Shown piece after piece: positions 1 to 9,538 of a stretch of DNA of 44,507 nucleotides; positions within the stretch are counted from its first letter, which is position 1; the number at the start of each line of letters is the position of its first letter. This DNA comes from Pseudomonadota bacterium (GTDB lineage: Bacteria > Pseudomonadota > Gammaproteobacteria > Steroidobacterales > JBCBZW01). Position numbers and translations under genes: made by a program. Under the pieces are notes generated by a model, which searched no databases, was not told the DNA's origin, and worked only from the letters and a program-made list of their open reading frames with translations. The DNA lies in the NCBI GenBank assembly GCA_039815145.1, contig JBCBZW010000035.1:1-44507 (forward strand). The letters run 5' to 3'.

Positions 1-139
1 CACGACAAGCCAGTCACAGGCAATCCAGCTGGCTGCGCAACTTTGCGGTCTTTTGTAACTTTCTCAACATAGAATAAAGCTATGGATAAAGCATCCAGCG
101 CCCTGCCGCCGACCCGTCCTGGAGGAGCTACTTGAGCGT

Positions 140-1570
140 TTAGCCCAGCAGACCCAGGACCGACTGGGGCGCCGCGTTGGCCTGCGACGTCACCGAGATG
201 CCGGCCTGCTGCAGGATCTGCGCGCGCGTTAGCTTGGCAGTTTCAGCAGCGAAGTCAGCGTCGGTGATTCGGCCGCGCGAAGCTTCCAGGTTCACCTGCA
301 CGTTGGACAGGTTGGCGATCGTCGACTCGAGACGGTTCTGCGTAGCACCGAGGTCCGAACGTACCGAGTTGATCTGGGCAAGGGCCGCATCAATTCGGGT
401 GATCGTGGTCTCGGAGTTCGTCACCGTGGTCACGTCCACGGAGTTCAACGTGGTGTTATCCAGGTTGACCACCGTGTCGCCGAAGCCCGTGCGGCTGTTC
501 GCGTCACCCACGGTGATGGCACCGGTGGGCGAGGTCAGCTGGATGCTGCCGCGAGCGACCGCCGCAGTACCGCCGTCATCGGTGAAGAACGTGGTGGAGT
601 TGGAGTTGGCGTCGGTCACGGACGCTTCCGTCTCGATGTTACGGCCGTCTTCCGCGGTGAGACGAATCGTGCCGCCGTTGTTTTCCGCCGTCACACCGGT
701 CTGGCTGGACACAGCGTTGATCTGCTCGACCACCTCATCTGCCGTCAGCGTGGTGTTGGTCTCGTTGAGCACGGTCACGCCGTTGATGTCGAGCTGGAAG
801 GTGTCAGCCGCGTCCGTCAGGGTGATGCCACCGGCCACGTCACCGTCGACCACAGCAGAGACCACGGTGGCCTCGACGCCCGTGATACCGCTGTTGTTGA
901 TCGCGTCAGCCTTGGCAAAGGCGCTGTCAGAGCCCTGACCAGTCTCGGTCCCAGCGAAGCCAGCGGAAGCCGCCACCTCAACGCCATTGATGGTGACGTC
1001 GCCCGCCGCGAGCGCGTTAGCGTCGACGGCGGATGCACCGGTAGCCTGAGCGATGGTGCCCAGGGAGTTGGTACGAGCACTGGTGCTCAGATCCAAGGTG
1101 ATCGTGTCGCCCACCTCGGAACCCACCTGGAAGGTGGCGGTACCGAAGGTGCCGTCGAGCACTGCCAGGCCGTTGAAGGTAGTCTGCGTGGCGATACGGT
1201 CGATCTCCGCCAGACGCTGCTGCACTTCTGCATCCAGCGCGCCGCGGTCGTCGTTCGAGTTAGTACCGTTAGCGGACTGCACGGCCAGCTCACGAATACG
1301 CTGCAAGTTGTTGACCACCTCGCCGAGGGCACCTTCCGTCGTCTGCGACAGGGAGATGCCGTCGTTGGCGTTTCGCACAGCCTGGTTGAGGCCGCGAATC
1401 TGCGTGGTCAGACGTTCTGCGATCGACAGACCAGCAGCGTCGTCTTTGGCGCTGTTGATGCGAAGGCCAGAACCGAGACGTTCCAGTGCCGAGCCCAGCA
1501 GCGACTCGGAGTTAGAGAGGTTGCGCTGGGCTGTCAGAGACAGAACGTTAGTGTTGACTGTCAAAGCCAT
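140..1570 (-). CDS. fliC: Flagellin, filament subunit
   Basis: Polymerises into the external flagellar filament after export through the flagellar type III apparatus. The 476-residue product has the conserved flagellin N-terminus ([18 protein letters not shown], then the [17 protein letters not shown] region) and a C-terminal helical D0/D1 segment ending [13 protein letters not shown]. The threonine/valine-rich middle (about residues 170-390) is the variable surface part. The start is the ATG at 1568-1570, preceded by CAGGAG; an in-frame upstream extension would add 18 residues that flagellins do not have. It follows flgL on the same strand and has its own sigma-28-like promoter. Only this flagellin gene is in the window. 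Identification is certain. Confidence 0.97.
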   Translation of the reverse strand: MALTVNTNVLSLTAQRNLSNSESLLGSALERLGSGLRINSAKDDAAGLSIAERLTTQIRGLNQAVRNANDGISLSQTTEGALGEVVNNLQRIRELAVQSANGTNSNDDRGALDAEVQQRLAEIDRIATQTTFNGLAVLDGTFGTATFQVGSEVGDTITLDLSTSARTNSLGTIAQATGASAVDANALAAGDVTINGVEVAASAGFAGTETGQGSDSAFAKADAINNSGITGVEATVVSAVVDGDVAGGITLTDAADTFQLDINGVTVLNETNTTLTADEVVEQINAVSSQTGVTAENNGGTIRLTAEDGRNIETEASVTDANSNSTTFFTDDGGTAAVARGSIQLTSPTGAITVGDANSRTGFGDTVVNLDNTTLNSVDVTTVTNSETTITRIDAALAQINSVRSDLGATQNRLESTIANLSNVQVNLEASRGRITDADFAAETAKLTRAQILQQAGISVTSQANAAPQSVLGLLG

Positions 1571-1662
1571 GTTTGAACTCCTGATGCGGTTGTAACGAAG
1601 TTTCTGGCTCAAGCGACGCACCACGAGTGGGTGGGGCGCTCACAGGCCAGCCTTCGAACCCC

Positions 1663-1689
1663 GTATCGGGAGTGGCCGTGCAAACCTTA
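1663..1689 (-). promoter_or_regulatory. Sigma-28 (FliA)-type promoter of fliC
   Basis: Read on the minus strand, TAAG, 15 bases, then CCCGATAC, against the consensus TAAA-N15-GCCGATAA (3/4 and 6/8 matches, exact spacing). It lies about 95 bases upstream of the fliC start. The rest of the 334-base gap between fliC and flgL (1571-1904) shows no gene and no clear terminator. Confidence 0.7.
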
Positions 1690-1904
1690 GGAATGCACGC
1701 TTCCCGTCGTCAGGATCGAGACGTTGCGCCGATTTCCGAGCACCGGCGCTAAAGTTCATGGCAAACCGGGCGGTTAGGGCGGCGATCTGCCCCCCTTTTG
1801 ACGTAACTTCGTCACTTTCGCCGACCAGTCGTGGCGGCGCGGTGACGGGCGCATGGTCCCGCTCACTGCATCGACCATCTGTTGCATTAGCTTAAGCGCC
1901 TGCA

Positions 1905-3101
1905 TCAGAGGAAGTTGAACAATGAGAGCCGCTGCACGGCCACGTAGGACTGTTGCGCGGCTTCGAGCGTGTTGATCTGGATTTCCAGGGAGCTGATCGT
2001 CTCGACCAGGTCCACGTCCTCCACCGCTGAGCGCGAGGCCTGCAGCAAGATCGCACTCTCATCGTTCAGTGTGCGCTGGCTCTCAACGGCGTTCAGGCGC
2101 GCGCCCGATCTCGCCCGTTGCACGGAGAAGTTCTCCTGGGCCTGGTCGAGATTGACGAGGGCGGAGTTGAGCGCGTTGTTGAGCGCGGCTCGATCGGCGG
2201 GGGTCGGTTGCGAGGTGTTCAGCACCTCCACCAACTGATCCAGGGTGGAGAAGACATCCTGATTGCGGCTCGGAGCGACTATGAAGGAATCACCCGCTAG
2301 CGGCGCGCCGCTAAGACCTACCCTCAGGCCCTCGAAGATGATGTCGCCACCGGCATCCGGGTCGTAGTCCCCGCTGGCGATGCGCGCGCCGCCCTCCCTC
2401 ACCTCGTACTCCGTCGGCGAGGTGAAGTTGATGGCATAGGTGCTATCCACCTCGACACTCAGATCGATCACGCTGCCGGCATCAATCACGCCCGTGCCGG
2501 TGTTGGTCGACTGGGCACTCGTCACGAACGAACCGTTGCCATCGGCAACTCGCATGAATACAGCATCGCCATCGGCCCCGTCGCTGACGGTCCGGCCGGG
2601 TCCGATCTGCAGCTGCCGCTCCACCTGATCGCCCAGGTAGCTCACGCCGTTCGCGGAATCCGCGAAGGGCTCGATGTTCGAACGCGTGCCAGAGAATAGG
2701 TAGCGCCCCTCGCCATCGACGGCGTTCGCCAAGGCGATCACTTCCTGGCGAATCTGCTCCACTTCAGCTCCAATCGCGCGGCGATCCGCGTCGGAGAGGA
2801 TGGCGTTGTTGGCCTGAATCGCCAGCTCACGCACTCGTCGGAACTGATCGCCGAGATCGCCGAGAGTCACCTCCTGCAGGATCAGGCGATCCTCCGCACG
2901 ACCCGCATTGACCTCGAACTGCTCGAGTTGCTCCAGGGCCCGGGTCAGCTGCAGGCTGCGGGTGGCCCCGAAGGGATCCTCGCTCGGCGACTGAAAAGCC
3001 TTGCCCGTGGCCGACTGACTTTGCAATCGGGTTAGCTCGGCTGATGCGCGACCGATCAGGTCGATCATCAGGGTGGGATTGGAAAGCTCCGCTACTCGCA
3101 T
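1905..3101 (-). CDS. flgL: Hook-filament junction protein FlgL (HAP3)
   Basis: Second hook-associated protein, forming the adaptor ring between hook and filament. The 398-residue product has the flagellin-like helical ends: an N-terminus with QSATGKAFQSPSEDPFGA and LQLTRALEQLEQF, and a C-terminus ending AAQQSYVAVQRLSLFNFL. The segment FRRVRELAIQANNAILSDAD is characteristic of FlgL/flagellin D1. The ATG start has GGAGTGA upstream. The gene is 32 bases downstream of flgK, the usual order. Length is typical for the family. Confidence 0.95.
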   Translation of the reverse strand: MRVAELSNPTLMIDLIGRASAELTRLQSQSATGKAFQSPSEDPFGATRSLQLTRALEQLEQFEVNAGRAEDRLILQEVTLGDLGDQFRRVRELAIQANNAILSDADRRAIGAEVEQIRQEVIALANAVDGEGRYLFSGTRSNIEPFADSANGVSYLGDQVERQLQIGPGRTVSDGADGDAVFMRVADGNGSFVTSAQSTNTGTGVIDAGSVIDLSVEVDSTYAINFTSPTEYEVREGGARIASGDYDPDAGGDIIFEGLRVGLSGAPLAGDSFIVAPSRNQDVFSTLDQLVEVLNTSQPTPADRAALNNALNSALVNLDQAQENFSVQRARSGARLNAVESQRTLNDESAILLQASRSAVEDVDLVETISSLEIQINTLEAAQQSYVAVQRLSLFNFL

Positions 3102-3133
3102 CGTCTCACTCCGTCAATCGAGGATCGCTGGCA

Positions 3134-5032
3134 CTACTGAACGATGCCGAGCAAGGTATTGAACAACTCGTCCGCCGCACGAATTACTTCCGCAGACGCT
3201 GAGTAGGCCTGTTGGAAGCGCAGGAGATTGGTAGCTTCCTCGTCGAGGTTCACCCCGGACAGCGCCAGACGCTCCTGCTCCGCATTCACGAGCAGAGAGG
3301 CGGCGGCGTCGAAGCTCAGATTGATCGCGCGATTCTCAGCGGCAAGCCCCGTCACCAGGTTGTCGAAGCCACCCTCCGTGGTGGTGGTGCCGCCGTTGAG
3401 CGTGCGCAAACTACGAATGTCCAACATCGCCAAGCCGTTGCGGTTATCGCCTATCCCGGATGCATTCGGCTCGAAGGTAAAGACGTCACCGGCCACCAGG
3501 TCACCATTCAGGGTGAATGAGTAGCCGTTGATGGATACGGGTTGGCCCAGGTTGTAGCCACGAACCTCAACGCCGTCCACGTCGAAGGTACGGTCGTCGA
3601 TGATGGTGATGGTCACCGGATTGAACAAGCCCGGAGCGTCCCGGTTGATCACGGTGAGGTCATCGATATAGCCATCGCCGATGTTATCCAGACTCGCGCT
3701 CGCGACCACGGGCGCAGCAATGGCAAGGTCCGCAGGGTCGTTGGTGAGCAATTGCAGACCGCTGATCACGTCGGTGGTCGGGCGCACGCGAATGCGATCG
3801 CCGGCGGCCGGCGTACCGGTCACCGTGATGGTCACGCCGTTCACCACCAGCGGATCTGCGGAGGCACCCGAACCCGTAAAGGGCACTTCACGCTGGGTCA
3901 CGGCGTCGCGGATCACCCACGCCGAACCGTCGTAGCGCAGATCGTAGTCCTGGCCGGTGAGTGCCAGCGTGTCGGTGACCGCGGCACTGGCGCCGAGCCC
4001 GGGACTCGCATCATCGCGGATGAAGGTGGTGGCGTCGCCGAAGGCGAAGAGTTCCTCACCGAGCTGACCGTCCAAGGTCAGGCCGTTGCGGTTTACCTCG
4101 TTGAGCTGGTCGAACAGGGCGTAGGCGACGGCGCCGAGCTCGTTGCGCGAGCCCACCAGTACGTCGCGGCGATAGTCGATCAAACCGCCGAGCTCACCGC
4201 CGCGCAGACGACTGCCGATGTCGATCGTGGTGGCCCCCGGGCCGCTACCGGTCTGCAGGGTCACGGTCAGCACCTGGGGATCGGAGGGATCGATGGCCAC
4301 CGCCAGCGTGTCCGCCTCCACACCGCGGATCAAGGTCAACCCCTCACCGATGACCACGGTGATCGAGCCGTCGCCATTCTCGGAGGTCTGCACGTTGGTG
4401 TAATTGCTCAGCTCCCGCAGCAACGCATCGCGCCTGTCAAGTAGATCATTAGGCCCGCGGCCGGCACTGCCACCCGCCCGAGATATCTCGTCGTTCAGAT
4501 CGGCGATCGACTTGGCCAGCGAGTTGATGTCGGACACGGCGATACTGAGCCGCTGATCGATCTGCGACTCGACCTCGCGGAAGCGCGTATCCAAGGCCCG
4601 GAACTGATCGATCATGGCCGCGGCCGCGCCCAAGGTGTCCTCGCGCGAGGCCAGGGACGAGGGATCGGTGGTAAGCGAGGAGAGGGACTCGAAGAAGCCC
4701 TGGATGCCGGCGGACACGCCTGACTCGGCGTTGATCAGCACGCTATCGACGCTCGCCCCCAGCTCGCTCATCGCACTCAGGCGCGCCGCGGACTCGGTGG
4801 CGTTGAAGAGAGACCGGGTCAGGAACTGATCGAAGACTCGTCGCACCCCGGCCAACTCGACGCCAGAGCCGATTCGCACCGCACCGCCGCCCTGCCCCGG
4901 CAGCGACTCGAACTCCGACACCTGGCGGCTGTAGTTCTCGTTGCTGGCGTTGGCAATGTTGTTGCTCACGGTGGCAAGCGCTGCCTGGTAGGACAGCAAG
5001 CCCGACACGCCGGTGTTGAAGATACTGCTCAT
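3134..5032 (-). CDS. flgK: Hook-filament junction protein FlgK (HAP1)
   Basis: First hook-associated protein, capping the completed hook and joining it to FlgL and the filament. The 632-residue product opens with SSIFNTGVSGLLSYQAALAT and the flagellar rod/hook signature SNNIANASNENYSRQ, and closes with the conserved helical tail (LDEEATNLLRFQQAYSASA, then ADELFNTLLGIVQ). The large middle region is surface-exposed and variable. Its start overlaps the flgJ stop by four bases (ATGA), so translation is probably coupled. Confidence 0.96.
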   Translation of the reverse strand: MSSIFNTGVSGLLSYQAALATVSNNIANASNENYSRQVSEFESLPGQGGGAVRIGSGVELAGVRRVFDQFLTRSLFNATESAARLSAMSELGASVDSVLINAESGVSAGIQGFFESLSSLTTDPSSLASREDTLGAAAAMIDQFRALDTRFREVESQIDQRLSIAVSDINSLAKSIADLNDEISRAGGSAGRGPNDLLDRRDALLRELSNYTNVQTSENGDGSITVVIGEGLTLIRGVEADTLAVAIDPSDPQVLTVTLQTGSGPGATTIDIGSRLRGGELGGLIDYRRDVLVGSRNELGAVAYALFDQLNEVNRNGLTLDGQLGEELFAFGDATTFIRDDASPGLGASAAVTDTLALTGQDYDLRYDGSAWVIRDAVTQREVPFTGSGASADPLVVNGVTITVTGTPAAGDRIRVRPTTDVISGLQLLTNDPADLAIAAPVVASASLDNIGDGYIDDLTVINRDAPGLFNPVTITIIDDRTFDVDGVEVRGYNLGQPVSINGYSFTLNGDLVAGDVFTFEPNASGIGDNRNGLAMLDIRSLRTLNGGTTTTEGGFDNLVTGLAAENRAINLSFDAAASLLVNAEQERLALSGVNLDEEATNLLRFQQAYSASAEVIRAADELFNTLLGIVQ

Positions 5033-6075
5033 GGGGTCACTCCTAGGTCATCCAACAGCGTGGAGAGCTTGCCGTTGGCGATGGATTCGATCTTCTGTGC
5101 GTAAGCTGGATCCGTGGCGTAGCCGCCGTGCTGCAGGCCGCGCGCAAAGGCGCCGATGTCCTCGCCCGTGCCGAGCGCTTCGGCGTAGCGCGGATTGCGC
5201 TCGAGCAAGCGCACGTAATCCTCGAGGCTCTGCGCCGGCGAGTCGTACACACGGAACTGGGCGATAGTCTTGCGCAGCACCCCGTCGTCCATTTCCAGGG
5301 TCGACAAGGTGGTGCGGCCGCCGGCCCAGTCGGTGCCTGCCTTGATGCCGAACAAGTTGTTGCTGCTGCTGCCGTTCGCCGTCGGCGGCACGTGGCGACC
5401 CCAACCGGTCTCCAAGGCCATCTGCGAAAGCAGGCCGCGAGCGCTGACGCCCAAGCGTCGCGCCGCCTGGCGCGCGAGGGGCAGCAGCGAGCTGACGAAT
5501 TCGCTGGCCGATTCGAAGGCCTGCCCAAGGCCCTGCGACTTCGCGGGGGCAACGGGTTCGACCTGGGACGCCTGACCTGGCGTCGTGCCGACGGGAGCGC
5601 GCAGGCCCGAGCGCGGAACCACCTGGTACTTCGCATCGGTCGGCGGCGGCATGGCCGGCTCGGCGAAGGCGCGCGGTGCCGGCAAGGGCTTGGCCGCGAC
5701 AGGGTCCGCCCCTCGCGCTGGCGTCCCGAGCCCCAGTTGCTCACGCAGGAGCTCGGCGAGGCCGAGTCCTCGCCCCTGCACGAGGCGCTGAGCGATCTGC
5801 CCGTCGAACATCTCCAGGTAGCTCGAGTTCGACCCGCTGCTGCCGCCGAGGGCGCCACCGCCCCCCAAACCGCCGTCGGCGCTCAGGGTCTGGGTGGCCG
5901 AGCGCATGCTCTTGAGCATCATGCGCACGAACATCTGTTCGAACTGCTCGATCACCGCCTGGGTCTGATCGGCGTCGAGGGCCTGACCGCTGTTGGCCGC
6001 CACGCGCGCGCTCTGCGCAGCACTCGACACGCCATCGAGCACGGCGGGGGTGAGATGTTGGGCGAGGGAGTTCAT
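5029..6075 (-). CDS. flgJ: Flagellar rod cap / peptidoglycan hydrolase FlgJ
   Basis: Two-domain periplasmic protein. The N-terminal rod-binding domain (about residues 35-115, with FEQMFVRMMLKSMRSA) caps the growing rod. The C-terminal GH73 glucosaminidase domain (about 190-345) opens the peptidoglycan for the rod. The catalytic glutamate is probably E222 in MALETGWG, followed by NNLFGIKAG. A proline/alanine-rich linker (about 117-180) joins the domains. At 348 residues it is the dual-domain form. Its start overlaps the flgI stop by one base, and its stop overlaps the flgK start. Confidence 0.96.
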   Translation of the reverse strand: MNSLAQHLTPAVLDGVSSAAQSARVAANSGQALDADQTQAVIEQFEQMFVRMMLKSMRSATQTLSADGGLGGGGALGGSSGSNSSYLEMFDGQIAQRLVQGRGLGLAELLREQLGLGTPARGADPVAAKPLPAPRAFAEPAMPPPTDAKYQVVPRSGLRAPVGTTPGQASQVEPVAPAKSQGLGQAFESASEFVSSLLPLARQAARRLGVSARGLLSQMALETGWGRHVPPTANGSSSNNLFGIKAGTDWAGGRTTLSTLEMDDGVLRKTIAQFRVYDSPAQSLEDYVRLLERNPRYAEALGTGEDIGAFARGLQHGGYATDPAYAQKIESIANGKLSTLLDDLGVTP

Positions 6076-7223
6076 CAGATCACCACCAGCTCCGCACGCA
6101 AGGCTCCGGCGTGCTTGAGGGCCTGCAGGATGGAGACGAGATCGCTGGGTCCGGCGCCTACCTGGTTGACCGCCGTGACGATGTCGCTGAGGGTGACGCC
6201 AGGCTCGAACAGGAACATCGCGTTCTCCTGCTCGGTGATCTCCACCGCGGACTGCTCGACCACCGCGGTGGCACCACCGCCGAAGGGCGATGGCTGGCTG
6301 ACTCCCGGCTGCTCGCTGATCGTGACCGTGAGCGTGCCGTGGGTCACGGCGGCGGGGTACACCCGCACGTGCGAACCGATCACCACGGTCCCCGTGCGCG
6401 AGTTGACGATGACCCGCGCTGGGGCCTCGCCAGGCTCCACCTCCAGGTTCTCGAGTTCGGCGACGAAGGCGACCCGCTGGGAAGGGTCCAAGGGTGCTCG
6501 CACCGAGAGGGTGCTCTGGTCCACGGCGACGGCCATCTCCGGCCCGAAGAAGGCGTTGACGGAGTCGATGACCCGTCGAATGGTCGTAAAATCCGGCGTG
6601 TGGAGGTTCAGGCGAATGCTGTCGCCGCTAGCGAAGGCGCTAGGCACCGTGCGTTCGATGGTGGCACCGTTCGGAATCCGGGCCACGGTCTTCACGCCCA
6701 CGTTCACGCTGGTCCCGGTGTTGCCGGAAGCGCCGAAGCCGCTCGCGATGAGGTTGCCCTGGGCGATCGCGTAGACACCGCCGTCGGCTCCCTTCAGGGG
6801 CGTCATGATCAGGCTACCGCCGCGCAAGCTGTCGGCGTTGCCCAAGGACGAGACGGTCACATCGATCTGCTGCCCCGGCTTGCCGAAGGGCGGCAGATCG
6901 GCGTGCACGATCACGGACGCTACGTTGGTCAGCTGCAGGTTCGTGTTCGGCGGAATGGTGATGCCGAAGCCCTGCAGCATGTTGATGATGGACTGCTGCG
7001 TGAAGCGCGCCTGCACCGTCTGATCGCCGGTGCCGTCGAGACCCACCACGAGACCGTAGCCAACGAGCTGATTGGTACGCACACCCTGAATCGAGGCGAT
7101 GTCCTTGATGCGCTCTGCACGCAACTCCCCGAGGGGCGCGATCAGACACACCAGCACCACGGCCAGCAACAGCGCCAAACGGCGGCGCGCCCGGGTGATC
7201 AGCAATGACTCAGCGGTTCGCAT
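6075..7223 (-). CDS. flgI: Flagellar P-ring protein FlgI
   Basis: Forms the periplasmic P ring, the bushing around the rod in the peptidoglycan layer. The 382-residue product has a cleavable signal peptide (hydrophobic [21 protein letters not shown]) followed by the conserved [21 protein letters not shown] and [14 protein letters not shown] chose the ATG at 7221-7223, which has AAGGA upstream. A TTG start nine codons earlier (7250) is possible but has no good ribosome site. It sits between flgH and flgJ. Confidence 0.95.
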   Translation of the reverse strand: MRTAESLLITRARRRLALLLAVVLVCLIAPLGELRAERIKDIASIQGVRTNQLVGYGLVVGLDGTGDQTVQARFTQQSIINMLQGFGITIPPNTNLQLTNVASVIVHADLPPFGKPGQQIDVTVSSLGNADSLRGGSLIMTPLKGADGGVYAIAQGNLIASGFGASGNTGTSVNVGVKTVARIPNGATIERTVPSAFASGDSIRLNLHTPDFTTIRRVIDSVNAFFGPEMAVAVDQSTLSVRAPLDPSQRVAFVAELENLEVEPGEAPARVIVNSRTGTVVIGSHVRVYPAAVTHGTLTVTISEQPGVSQPSPFGGGATAVVEQSAVEITEQENAMFLFEPGVTLSDIVTAVNQVGAGPSDLVSILQALKHAGALRAELVVI

Positions 7224-7246
7224 ACTTGACGCAATCCTTAGGTTAT

Positions 7247-7951
7247 TCAAAGAGGGAAGAGCGGCGAATCGAACAGGCGCCCGAGCCAGCCCTGAGCATT
7301 GGCGCGAGCGACGGCGCCACGACCGCTGTAGGTGATCCGCGCGTTGGCCACCCGGAAGGACTCGACGGAGTTATCCGTTTGAATGTCCGCCGGCCGCACC
7401 AGACCACTGATGCGTAGCAGCTCCGAGCCCTGGTTGATCTCGATCCACTTCTCCCCGTGCACCAGCAGGTTCCCCGTCGGGGTGACGCCCACCACGGTGA
7501 CGGTGATGCTGCCGTTGAGACTGTTGCTCTGGGACGAGTCACCGGAGCCCGAGAAGGCCCGCGAGGTGTCGATGTCGTTTTGCAGGAACTGAGTCCCGGT
7601 GCGGGGCACGGGTCCCCCGGCGATGGTCGGCGCGGGGATATCCAACTCGCTCTCGCGACTGGTGGCCGTGCTCGCCGACTTTCTTGCATCGGTCCGCTCG
7701 GCCAGCGTGATCGTGATCATGTCGCCGACGCGACGCGCCTTCACGTCCTCGAAGAAGCGGATGTCCTGCCCTGAGGTGTAGATGGCGCCGGACTCGGCCA
7801 CCGCCGGGGCGACGATCTGCGTCGGCGGCGCCGACGGCCAGGCCGGCATATCGTCCGAGCTCGTGCTGGCGCAGCCCACCAGCCCCATCAGCGGCGCACC
7901 GAGCAGCCCTGCGCTGAGGAGCCTTGCCCCCTGTTGCCACCGATCACTCAT
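7247..7951 (-). CDS. flgH: Flagellar L-ring lipoprotein FlgH
   Basis: Outer-membrane lipoprotein forming the L ring. A signal peptide ends in the lipobox LVGC, so the cysteine after it should be lipidated. The mature part carries the conserved [35 protein letters not shown] and [20 protein letters not shown] segments. The ATG at 7949-7951 has a well-placed GAGG. An ATG 14 codons upstream (7993), overlapping the flgG stop as TGATG, is an alternative through coupling. Family and length (about 235-248 residues) are clear. Confidence 0.93.
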   Translation of the reverse strand: MSDRWQQGARLLSAGLLGAPLMGLVGCASTSSDDMPAWPSAPPTQIVAPAVAESGAIYTSGQDIRFFEDVKARRVGDMITITLAERTDARKSASTATSRESELDIPAPTIAGGPVPRTGTQFLQNDIDTSRAFSGSGDSSQSNSLNGSITVTVVGVTPTGNLLVHGEKWIEINQGSELLRISGLVRPADIQTDNSVESFRVANARITYSGRGAVARANAQGWLGRLFDSPLFPL

Positions 7952-7992
7952 CGTCACGCCTCGACCCATTGATTTTGCTATGCGATAGCCCA

Positions 7993-8778
7993 TCAGAGGT
8001 TGTTGCTCAGGAACTGCAGCATCTGGTCGTTGGCGGAGATCACCCGGGAGTTGATCTCGTAGGCGCGCTGGGTCTCGATCATGCTCACCAGTTCCTCCAC
8101 CACGTTCACGTTCGAACCCTCCACGGCCTGCCCTCGCAGCTGCCCGGCGCCCGCCTGCCCAGGGACGGAAGGCGTGGCGGCACCCGAGGCCGCGGACTCG
8201 ACGAAGAGGTTCTCGCCCCGCGGCATCAGGCCGGACGGATTGGCGAAGGTGGTCACCTGGATGTTGCCCTGGTTGACCGCCGCCGGCTGGCCCTGCAATT
8301 GCACGGACACGGTGCCGTCGGTGCCGATGGTGATGGAGACCGCATCCTCGGGGATGTTCACCGGGGGATCGAGGAGGTAGCCGCTGGAGGTCACCATGTC
8401 GCCGTTGGCGTTGCGCTGGAAGGCGCCGTCGCGGGTGAAGGCCTGGGTGCCGTCGGGCAACTGCACGGAGAAGAAGCCCTGCCCTTCGATCGCCACATCG
8501 AGCGGGTTGCCCGTGGGCTGGATCGGCCCCTGCAGGAACATCTTCTGGGTGGCTACGACGCGCACGCCGCTGCCCAGCATCAACCCCGAGGGCAGCTCGG
8601 TCTGCTGCGAGGAAAGACCGCCCACCTGCTTGACGTTCTGGTAGAGCAGGTCCTCGAAGGCGACCCGGCCCGTCTTAAAGCCGGTGGTGGACGAGTTCGA
8701 TAGGTTGTTGGCGATGTTGCTCATGCGCGTTTGCTGCGCATCGAGCCCTGTCTGCGCGGCCCATAAAGCTGGCGTCAT
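7993..8778 (-). CDS. flgG: Flagellar distal rod protein FlgG
   Basis: Subunit of the distal rod that crosses the peptidoglycan and outer membrane. The 261-residue product begins MTPALWAAQTGLDAQQTRMS, followed by NIANNLSNSSTTGFKTGR. It has the core motif FTRDGAFQRNANGDMVTSSG and the C-terminal heptad region EELVSMIETQRAYEINSRVI. Its ATG is preceded by AGGAGA. Order between flgF and flgH is canonical. Confidence 0.96.
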   Translation of the reverse strand: MTPALWAAQTGLDAQQTRMSNIANNLSNSSTTGFKTGRVAFEDLLYQNVKQVGGLSSQQTELPSGLMLGSGVRVVATQKMFLQGPIQPTGNPLDVAIEGQGFFSVQLPDGTQAFTRDGAFQRNANGDMVTSSGYLLDPPVNIPEDAVSITIGTDGTVSVQLQGQPAAVNQGNIQVTTFANPSGLMPRGENLFVESAASGAATPSVPGQAGAGQLRGQAVEGSNVNVVEELVSMIETQRAYEINSRVISANDQMLQFLSNNL

Positions 8779-8797
8779 GCTGCTCGTCTCCTAAGAA

Positions 8798-9526
8798 TCA
8801 TCGTACGAAGGTTGCGACGGAGGCCGCGGCGCGCGCGTTCTCCTCGGCAGCCGTCATGGTCTTCACGTTCATCTCCCACAGGCGCGAGAGCTCGATCATG
8901 CGCACCATCTCGTGCACGGGATTGACGTTGCTCTGCTCGAGGGCGCCGGAACGCACTCGTACCTCCGGGTCGTCCTCGAAGGGCTCGGAAGCGTTGAGCA
9001 ATCCGTCCTCGCGGCGGTAGAGCGATTGAGCCGGTGGATTCACCAGCCGCAGGCGGCCGACGGCGGCACCTGCGCCCCCGTCCTGACTCACCAGCACCGA
9101 ACCGTCCGGCTCGATGAAGGGCTGGCCACCGGGTGGGATGGAGATAGGTCCACCTTCGCCCAGGACGAGACCGCCGTTGCTGGTAGACAGCAGACCGCCC
9201 GGACCGATGCTGAACTCGCCATTGCGGGTGAGGCCCTCGGCCCCGCTCGGATCCTGCACCACGAAGAAGCCATCGCCACTCAGGGCCACGTCGAGGCGGC
9301 GACCGGTCTCGCGGATGGCGCCGTAGGAGAGGTCGATGCTCTGCGAGGTGGCCGAGGGGTTGATGCGGCTGTGGAACCCGACCCCCTGACCCTCCTTCGC
9401 TTCGAAGCCGTGCAGATCGGCCCGAAAGCCGGTCGTCGAGGCGTTAGCAAGATTGTTCGCATTAACCGCCTGCGCCATCATCAGCTGGCGCGCGCCGTTC
9501 ATGCCTACGTAGAGAAAACGATCCAT
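8798..9526 (-). CDS. flgF: Flagellar proximal rod protein FlgF
   Basis: Minor proximal rod component. The 242-residue product starts MDRFLYVGMNGARQLMMAQ and has the rod signature NANNLANASTTGFRADL, the LTRNGEFSIGPGGLLSTSNG core and the C-terminal PVHEMVRMIELSRLWEMNVK. AAGGGG precedes the ATG. It lies 12 bases after the flgE stop, in the usual order. Confidence 0.95.
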   Translation of the reverse strand: MDRFLYVGMNGARQLMMAQAVNANNLANASTTGFRADLHGFEAKEGQGVGFHSRINPSATSQSIDLSYGAIRETGRRLDVALSGDGFFVVQDPSGAEGLTRNGEFSIGPGGLLSTSNGGLVLGEGGPISIPPGGQPFIEPDGSVLVSQDGGAGAAVGRLRLVNPPAQSLYRREDGLLNASEPFEDDPEVRVRSGALEQSNVNPVHEMVRMIELSRLWEMNVKTMTAAEENARAAASVATFVR

Positions 9527-9538
9527 CTGTCAGGCCCC

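Noticed and set aside
8-34. Possible fliC terminator (AGCCAG/CTGGCT on the minus strand)
   Set aside because: Only six base pairs, a 15-base loop and no T-run.
5128-6774. Long plus-strand open frame (548 codons) over flgJ/flgI
   Set aside because: Antisense to two clear flagellar genes; composition (His/Arg-rich) is that of a GC-rich shadow frame. Similar long antisense frames at 3542-4444, 6111-7208, 8912-10195, 18698-19993 and 28486-29289 were dropped for the same reason.
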